Positions 34,501 to 38,713 of a DNA stretch of 38,713 nucleotides are shown one piece after another. The notes beneath the pieces were generated by a model. That model saw nothing but the letters and a program-made list of their open reading frames with translations. It searched no databases and was not told the DNA's origin. Source of the DNA: JAVBNO01 sp031551485. GTDB lineage: Bacteria; Bacillota; Clostridia; Oscillospirales; Ruminococcaceae. Numbering within the stretch: position 1 is the first letter of the stretch; every line of letters starts with the position of its first letter. Both the position numbers and the translations under genes were made by a program. The stretch spans positions 1-38,713 of the forward strand of contig JAVBNO010000054.1 in the NCBI GenBank assembly GCA_031551485.1. The letters are read 5' to 3'.

Positions 34501-35227
34501 GCTGGCTAACGTAACAAAAGCGTTTGAGGATGGCATTCCCGTATTAGACCGCCTCAACTTTGCAGATGACATTACCACCCTCGCTATCATCGGGCATTCC
34601 GGCTGCGGCAAGTCGACTCTTTTGCGGATTCTTGGGGGGCTGGTACCTCTTACCTCGGGCAGTCTTGTGGTTGACGGCATACCGGTTTTTCCGGATGAGG
34701 CCCACTTAATTGCGCATCGGCGGCAACTGGGATTTGTGTTTCAAAAAAGCGGTCTGTTTTACCATATGACTGCTTTGGACAACATCATTATACCGCTTGT
34801 GGCCGTGCATGGCTTTAGCCGCGAAGCGGCAGAGGCGCGGGCGACCGAACTGCTGGTGCGGTTTGGCCTTGAGGGAGAAAAAGCGAAAAAGCCATATGCC
34901 CTTTCGGGAGGGCAGCAACAGCGCATCGCCATTGCACGGGCCATTGCCCCACGGCCCAAGCTTCTGCTGCTGGATGAACCCACCAGCGCCCTTGACCCGG
35001 AGTATACGACCGAGGTACTGAACATGATTAACGAACTGCGGGAAGAAGGTATGCAGTTTATGATTGTCACCCACGAAATGGGGTTTGCCCGCCGCGCCTG
35101 CGTGCAAATTGCTTTTTTGCATGGCGGACGCATATGGGAGTACGGCGGTAGTCAAGAAATTTTTGTGCAACCGCGCACACCTGAGCTTAGGCAGTTCCTG
35201 GGCAAACTGCTGGAATGGAATGCATAA
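34490..35227 (+). CDS. Amino acid ABC transporter ATP-binding protein
   Basis: This is the ATPase of the polar amino acid importer. It has 245 residues with all nucleotide-binding motifs: Walker A GHSGCGKST (35-43), Q-loop FVFQKSG, signature LSGGQQQRIAIARA, Walker B LLLLDEPTSALD and the H-loop VTHEMGFA. The ATG at 34490 follows GGAGGGGAG and lies within the last codons of the permease, so the two are translationally coupled. It is the last gene of the plus-strand cassette, followed by a terminator. Confidence 0.95.
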   Translation: MRIELANVTKAFEDGIPVLDRLNFADDITTLAIIGHSGCGKSTLLRILGGLVPLTSGSLVVDGIPVFPDEAHLIAHRRQLGFVFQKSGLFYHMTALDNIIIPLVAVHGFSREAAEARATELLVRFGLEGEKAKKPYALSGGQQQRIAIARAIAPRPKLLLLDEPTSALDPEYTTEVLNMINELREEGMQFMIVTHEMGFARRACVQIAFLHGGRIWEYGGSQEIFVQPRTPELRQFLGKLLEWNA

Positions 35228-35239
35228 ATAGACAACGTA

Positions 35240-35267
35240 AAGGCCGTGTACCTGGGTACACGGCCTT
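35240..35267. terminator. Hairpin between the ABC transporter and sigE
   Basis: AAGGCCGTGTACC and GGTACACGGCCTT form a stem of about 12 bp with a four-base loop between converging genes. No long T-run follows on either strand, but strength and position make a terminator for both directions likely. Confidence 0.65.
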
Positions 35268-35294
35268 AATGATAGCTGGTATTTTAAGAATAAT

Positions 35295-36023
35295 TTATGA
35301 TGCCCGCTCCAATTCTTTTTTGAGTCGTTTGATGATTCGTTTTTCCAAGCGGGAGATATAGGACTGGGAAATGCCGATAATATCCGCCACCTCTTTTTGG
35401 GTACGTTCCTCCCCATCCACAAGGCCAAACCGCAATTGCATGATGATTCGCTCACGTTCGGACAGGCGGCTGACCGCCTCCAGTAGCATGCTTTTTTCCA
35501 CATCCTGCTCAATGGTACGAATGATCTGGTCATTTTCGGTGCCCAATACATCGGACAGCAACAGCTCGTTGCCATCCCAATCTATATTGAGTGGCTCGTC
35601 AATCGAAATTTCATTTTTAATAGGCTGGCACTTGCGCAGGTACATCAGAATTTCATTCTCTATGCAGCGGGAGGCATAAGTAGCCAGTTTGATGCCCCTG
35701 CCCGGACAAAATGTATTCACCGCTTTAATAAGACCAATGGTACCAATGGAAATGAGATCTTCCACGCCGACGCCGGTGGATTCAAACTTCTTGGCAATGT
35801 ATACGACCAGGCGGAGATTATGGACGATCAGTTGCTGTTTGGCTTCACTGTCTTTGTTTTCCAACTTGACAAAGATAATGGCTTCTTCTTCTCTTGTCAG
35901 GGGCGGGGGCAGTGTTTCGGGACCGTTTATGTAATAGACATAGCGCCTTAGCCCCACACGGCTAAGCAGCAGATAAAGCTTTAACTGAATCCTGTATATA
36001 AGTAGTCCTGTCATCCGCTTCAT
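35295..36023 (-). CDS. sigE: RNA polymerase sporulation sigma factor SigE (pro-form)
   Basis: SigE directs early mother-cell transcription in sporulation and is made as an inactive precursor. It has 242 residues. A hydrophobic and basic pro-sequence of about 28 residues precedes YYINGPETLPPPLTREEEA, closely like the known SigE cleavage region. Region 2 (NLRLVVYIAKKF, SIGTIGLIKAVNTF, YASRCIENEILMYL) and region 4 (LRFGLVDGEERTQKEVADIIGIS) are complete. The ATG at 36023 is ten bases after the stop of spoIIGA, whose product should process it. The pair is co-transcribed from the promoter upstream of spoIIGA. Confidence 0.96.
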   Translation of the reverse strand: MKRMTGLLIYRIQLKLYLLLSRVGLRRYVYYINGPETLPPPLTREEEAIIFVKLENKDSEAKQQLIVHNLRLVVYIAKKFESTGVGVEDLISIGTIGLIKAVNTFCPGRGIKLATYASRCIENEILMYLRKCQPIKNEISIDEPLNIDWDGNELLLSDVLGTENDQIIRTIEQDVEKSMLLEAVSRLSERERIIMQLRFGLVDGEERTQKEVADIIGISQSYISRLEKRIIKRLKKELERAS

Positions 36024-36032
36024 CAATCGTCA

Positions 36033-36914
36033 TCATCCTATCTCTATTTCCAACTTTATCAGTTGTGGATTCAATACGGCATTGTAGCGATCGTTGCCAA
36101 TTCTTTCGGGTGCAATGGCAACATACGCTTCTTTTTGCAGACTTTTTTCCCCTGCTACAATGTGCAATTGATCTGGCTTAAAGGCCGGCAGCACCCCTTC
36201 CCTGCCTATGCCGCTGTAGCTGACCAGCCGATAGCCAGGCGGCGGTTGCCCCTTTGCCATGGCGGCCGAAGGGTTGTCAGCAAACCAACTGATGTATTCC
36301 AACGGCAGTATGGAAATGGCATCGGGCAGGCCGCAGACAATGATCGGCGTATTGGAAAAGGGTTCGGTCAGGCTGTTTCCCGTATCCGCCAGCCCTGTTA
36401 AGGTCAACTGCTTGCCACCATAACGAATGGCGATGGGATAAAGCTGGTCGGGGGTAAGGCGGCGGGAGAAAAAGCGCTCAAATAACAGCACCGCAAAATA
36501 GGCAACCACAATGGTACCCAACAACAGAAGCGGGGGTAAATGAAAATAGACTACACCGTTGTACCACGCCATTCCCGCCGGCGCAACCAGAAAGTAGAGA
36601 GCCAGCGTGACCCCTGCAAATAAAAATGTAATGGTAAAGAGGATAAACCATAAGTAGAGGCAGCTTTTTAGTTTTTTAGGTGCAAAAGTGATCCACACCA
36701 TTAAAAAAGCAACGGCCAGTTTATAGAGTGTGTTTAAAGCAAGATGCATTGGCGGCAAAAAAATAGCCAGGCAGGACAACGCCCCCAAAAGCGAGCCTGT
36801 CACAAGGCGCCATCGGCGGCAAGGAATGCCAGAAATTTTTTGACACCCGAGCAGCAATAAAAAATTGACAATATAGTTGATTCCCATTAGAACATCCACA
36901 TATATTGTCACCAC
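36033..36914 (-). CDS. spoIIGA: Sporulation sigma-E factor-processing peptidase SpoIIGA
   Basis: SpoIIGA is a septal membrane aspartic protease that cleaves pro-SigE after a signal from the forespore. It has 293 residues. The first half is hydrophobic with about five membrane segments (residues 1-150). The second half is the protease domain with the catalytic aspartate D177 in LADTGNSLTEP, and a late G-rich part YSGIGREGVLPAF. The start is GTG at 36914, ten bases after GGGGAGG, with a second GTG following directly. It stands first in the spoIIGA-sigE unit. Confidence 0.95.
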   Translation of the reverse strand: MVTIYVDVLMGINYIVNFLLLLGCQKISGIPCRRWRLVTGSLLGALSCLAIFLPPMHLALNTLYKLAVAFLMVWITFAPKKLKSCLYLWFILFTITFLFAGVTLALYFLVAPAGMAWYNGVVYFHLPPLLLLGTIVVAYFAVLLFERFFSRRLTPDQLYPIAIRYGGKQLTLTGLADTGNSLTEPFSNTPIIVCGLPDAISILPLEYISWFADNPSAAMAKGQPPPGYRLVSYSGIGREGVLPAFKPDQLHIVAGEKSLQKEAYVAIAPERIGNDRYNAVLNPQLIKLEIEIG

Positions 36915-36954
36915 TTATTTTTTGCCTCCCCGTTGTCAACTGCCGCCATATATG

Positions 36955-36987
36955 ATTATACATGCCCTTATCCCTCTATCCTGTCGA
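36955..36987 (-). promoter_or_regulatory. Spo0A-dependent-looking promoter of spoIIGA-sigE with long spacer
   Basis: On the minus strand TCGACA (36987-36982) and a perfect TATAAT (36960-36955) are 21 bp apart, longer than the usual 17. ATCGACA over the -35 matches the Spo0A box consensus (TTCGNCA) in six of seven bases. The same arrangement, a long spacer with a 0A box at the -35, is known for the spoIIG promoter of Bacillus subtilis. Confidence 0.6.
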
Positions 36988-37012
36988 TAAAAACGGGAAA
37001 AAGCTGTCCTTT

Positions 37013-37042
37013 TTAGCAGAATCTACCACCCCTGCATATAAT
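37013..37042 (+). promoter_or_regulatory. Possible promoter in the segment upstream of spoIIGA
   Basis: TTAGCA (37013-37018) and TATAAT (37037-37042) are 18 bp apart on the plus strand. It would give a transcript of about 380 bases ending at the strong hairpin at 37389-37427. Confidence 0.35.
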
Positions 37043-37090
37043 GGGTTGGGCGCACATACCCGCGCACTAATGATCGTTGGAGATGATACC

Positions 37091-37375
37091 ATGGCATGTA
37101 ATTTTGGTGGTCTTTGCGGCAACAACCGAGGGATTGCAGCGGACAGCAGGCGGGATTGCAGCCCTACCCGAGTCACCTCGCCCCGATTGGTAAGAGATTT
37201 ATGCTGTGACACCGACGGTGTCTGCGGTTGTTATCCGGCACATTGCCGAGATCCGTTTTGGCCGGAATTTTCTCGTCCCGACTGGCTGCCCTGTCGGGTG
37301 CTTTACAGCAGGCCCGGCGGCTCTCCCAACAGAGATAATCAGCCGGCGCCCAGCTGCAGGTGCAATTCCCGCTAG
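37091..37375 (+). CDS. Possible small cysteine-rich protein, unrecognised
   Basis: I do not recognise this frame and it may not be translated. It would encode 94 residues with 11 cysteines, beginning MACNFGGLCGNNRG and including CC and CGC clusters. Support is indirect: GGAGAT stands seven bases before the ATG, a possible promoter lies 50 bp upstream, and a strong terminator follows 13 bp after the TAG. Against it, open frames exist on the opposite strand over the same bases and the composition is not clearly protein-like. A structured RNA is an equally good explanation. Confidence 0.2.
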   Translation: MACNFGGLCGNNRGIAADSRRDCSPTRVTSPRLVRDLCCDTDGVCGCYPAHCRDPFWPEFSRPDWLPCRVLYSRPGGSPNRDNQPAPSCRCNSR

Positions 37376-37388
37376 CATATGTGCACAC

Positions 37389-37427
37389 AAAAAAGCCTTG
37401 TCGAAATAGTTTCGGCAAGGCTTTTTT
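37389..37427. terminator. Strong bidirectional terminator
   Basis: AAAAAAGCCTTGTCGAAA pairs with TTTCGGCAAGGCTTTTTT around a three-base loop, 18 bp with one G-T pair. Flanking A and T runs make it work on both strands. It ends the protease transcript (minus) and would end any plus-strand transcript from the segment before it. Confidence 0.92.
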
Positions 37428-37448
37428 GCTTAGGAGGGTATAGAGCAT

Positions 37449-38552
37449 TTATACAAGTTGATTGGAGTAACCGAAAGAATGCAGCACTTCCACCACATTG
37501 TTGGACGGAATGGCAAAACCCAAACCTTCCACACTGCTGCCGGTTGATTTGGCAACGATAATGCCAATAAGTTCGCCTGCCGCGTTAAAAAGGCCGCCGC
37601 CGGAATTGCCGCGATTGATAGCGGCATCCGTCTGCATAAGGTGCATGGGGGTACCTTCTATGTCCAGGTCACGACCCAGGGCACTGATGATGCCGGAAGT
37701 GACGGTGCCCGCAAATTCGCCAAGCGGATTACCAATGGCAATGGCCATGTCACCCACAGACATTGCGTCTGAGTTGCCAAAAGAAGCCGGTGTCAGCCCA
37801 TTGGCGTCAATTTTGAGAAGTGCAATATCGCTGGCAGGGTCGGTATGACTGACAGTAGCATTGTAGGAATCACCGTTTTGCAATGTAACAGTAATATTAT
37901 CGGCACCCTCGATGACGTGATTGTTGGTCACAATATAGCCATCGGCCGAGATAATCACGCCGGAACCGGCCGCGGGCACGGTCACCACTTCCCGGAAAAA
38001 GGTCAGCATTTTTGTCTCGGTCGCAATACCCACCACCGAATCCTGCACTTTGGCCGTTACCTGGGCAATGGTCATTGTGCCGCCGGCACTCATGGCCGAA
38101 AGAGAGCCTGTAGAATTGCTTGTAGGCGCAACGATGGGGGCCGACGCATTTTCTTCGTGCAGGTCGGACGCCATGTATCCTCCGGTAAAACCAACTGCCG
38201 CGGACAATGCCACACTGGCAGCCATCATGCCGGCCATGAATTTACGCGTAACGGGATACTGGTTTTTTTTGCTTTCCTGTGCTGTTCCCTGGGTGAATGC
38301 TGTGGTTTGCTGGGTTTGTCCATAAGACATGGAAACCTGCGATTGTGATGCCTGTGACGGCGCATCCCATGTTCGCGCTGCGGGTATTGGTTGAGACGCT
38401 TGTGTATAAGATTCCATCACCGGTCCACAGTTTTTTTCCTGTTCGGGCAACGGTTCAGCAGCCTTGCTTTTTTTGTAGGACGGACAAGTCTCTTCGTACC
38501 ACTGCGACAGAGGATAGAATAAATCCTCGTTTTCATTATAATTGCCATTCAT
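37449..38552 (-). CDS. Membrane-anchored trypsin-like (HtrA-type) serine protease without PDZ domain
   Basis: HtrA-type proteases degrade misfolded proteins outside the cell membrane. This one has 367 residues: a Gln/Ser-rich cytoplasmic tail (1-103), one membrane helix (about 105-128), a linker, and an S1C protease domain (about 160-360). The triad is complete: H212 in TNNHVIEG, D242 in SDIALLKI and S317 in NRGNSGGGLF. The protein stops right after the protease domain (NNVVEVLHSFGY), where most family members continue into a PDZ domain; none is seen downstream in any frame. The ATG at 38552 follows GGAGG by nine bases. The gene has a strong terminator; I saw no clear promoter. Confidence 0.9.
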   Translation of the reverse strand: MNGNYNENEDLFYPLSQWYEETCPSYKKSKAAEPLPEQEKNCGPVMESYTQASQPIPAARTWDAPSQASQSQVSMSYGQTQQTTAFTQGTAQESKKNQYPVTRKFMAGMMAASVALSAAVGFTGGYMASDLHEENASAPIVAPTSNSTGSLSAMSAGGTMTIAQVTAKVQDSVVGIATETKMLTFFREVVTVPAAGSGVIISADGYIVTNNHVIEGADNITVTLQNGDSYNATVSHTDPASDIALLKIDANGLTPASFGNSDAMSVGDMAIAIGNPLGEFAGTVTSGIISALGRDLDIEGTPMHLMQTDAAINRGNSGGGLFNAAGELIGIIVAKSTGSSVEGLGFAIPSNNVVEVLHSFGYSNQLV

Positions 38553-38713
38553 TTGTAGTTGCCTCCTTTATGACGGCTTGGATTTTGCTGTTTTGTATCT
38601 TTGGTATGGTTTTATTTTAGGATCCGTTTGTGAAAACAAGCTGTAGCTTTTTTGTTGAAAATGTGAAGAAGTATTATTTTTTATTTGTCGTGCAAAAAAG
38701 CCTTTTGCATCTG

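Larger units (their letters stand above)
36988..37388. other. Unexplained segment between the spoIIGA promoter and the protease gene terminator
   Basis: About 400 bp hold no recognised gene. Several short inverted repeats occur: AACAACCG (37121-37128) with CGGTTGTT (37223-37230), GACACC with GGTGTC (37207-37221), and CGAG/CTCG near 37168-37180. GGGATTGCAGC is directly repeated at 37130-37140 and 37152-37162. A candidate promoter, ribosome binding site and short reading frame lie on the plus strand and are listed separately. Confidence 0.5.

Noticed and set aside
36976..37212. Minus-strand frame of 78 codons upstream of spoIIGA as a gene
   Set aside because: It starts with a GTG without a ribosome binding site, overlaps the spoIIGA -35 region and has no recognisable domain.
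38691..38709. Hairpin TGCAAAA/TTTTGCA at the right window edge as a terminator
   Set aside because: The stem is short and AT-rich with no T-run after it, and the neighbouring gene is outside the window. The rest of 38553-38713 shows no gene.

Overview
The window reads as a chromosomal core segment of an endospore-forming, anaerobic Gram-positive bacterium of the class Clostridia (Firmicutes). The evidence is a PolC-type replicative polymerase, the sporulation genes spoIIGA, sigE, sigG and a ylmC/ymxH-type gene, the short HisG that needs HisZ, AGGAGG-type ribosome binding sites almost everywhere, and a rubredoxin plus flavodiiron protein pair typical of anaerobes. TTG and GTG starts are common. 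I cannot assign a family or genus. No tRNA or rRNA gene, CRISPR array, insertion sequence or phage gene was seen.

Layout from left to right. 1-4098 (minus): miaB (cut by the window edge), a phosphohexomutase, and the rubredoxin-fprA operon with its own strong promoter. 4095-10302 (minus): uvrA, uvrB, radC and pyrE; uvrA carries an in-frame TAG inside its second Walker B motif. 10417-11376 (plus): an RluA-family pseudouridine synthase. 11444-19049 (minus): a complete, tightly overlapping histidine operon hisZ-G-D-C-B-H-A-F-I-E with a clear promoter. 19235-28580 (minus): pyrH-frr-uppS-cdsA-rseP-ispG-polC, without the dxr and proS genes that relatives often carry in this string. 28797-30638 (minus): rpsB-tsf with promoter, leader and terminator. 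30802-31947 (minus): sigG and ylmC, both with inverted repeats over their ribosome binding sites. 32205-35227 (plus): a lone precorrin-8X methylmutase gene and a three-gene polar amino acid ABC transporter, lying between sigG and sigE. 35295-36914 (minus): spoIIGA-sigE, with a promoter whose elements are 21 bp apart and overlap a Spo0A-like box. 36988-37388: an unexplained segment that looks like a small plus-strand transcription unit. 37449-38552 (minus): a membrane-anchored trypsin-like protease lacking a PDZ domain.

The genes cover translation (rpsB, tsf, frr, miaB, rlu), envelope and isoprenoid lipid synthesis (ispG, uppS, cdsA), regulated proteolysis (rseP, htrA-like), replication and repair (polC, uvrAB, radC), nucleotide synthesis (pyrH, pyrE), histidine synthesis, oxygen/NO detoxification (rubredoxin, FprA) and sporulation. 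The points most worth following up are the nonsense codon in uvrA, the sigG and ylmC leader structures, the spoIIG-type promoter, the cassette between the two sporulation sigma genes, the palindrome in the rubredoxin promoter and the unexplained segment upstream of spoIIGA.
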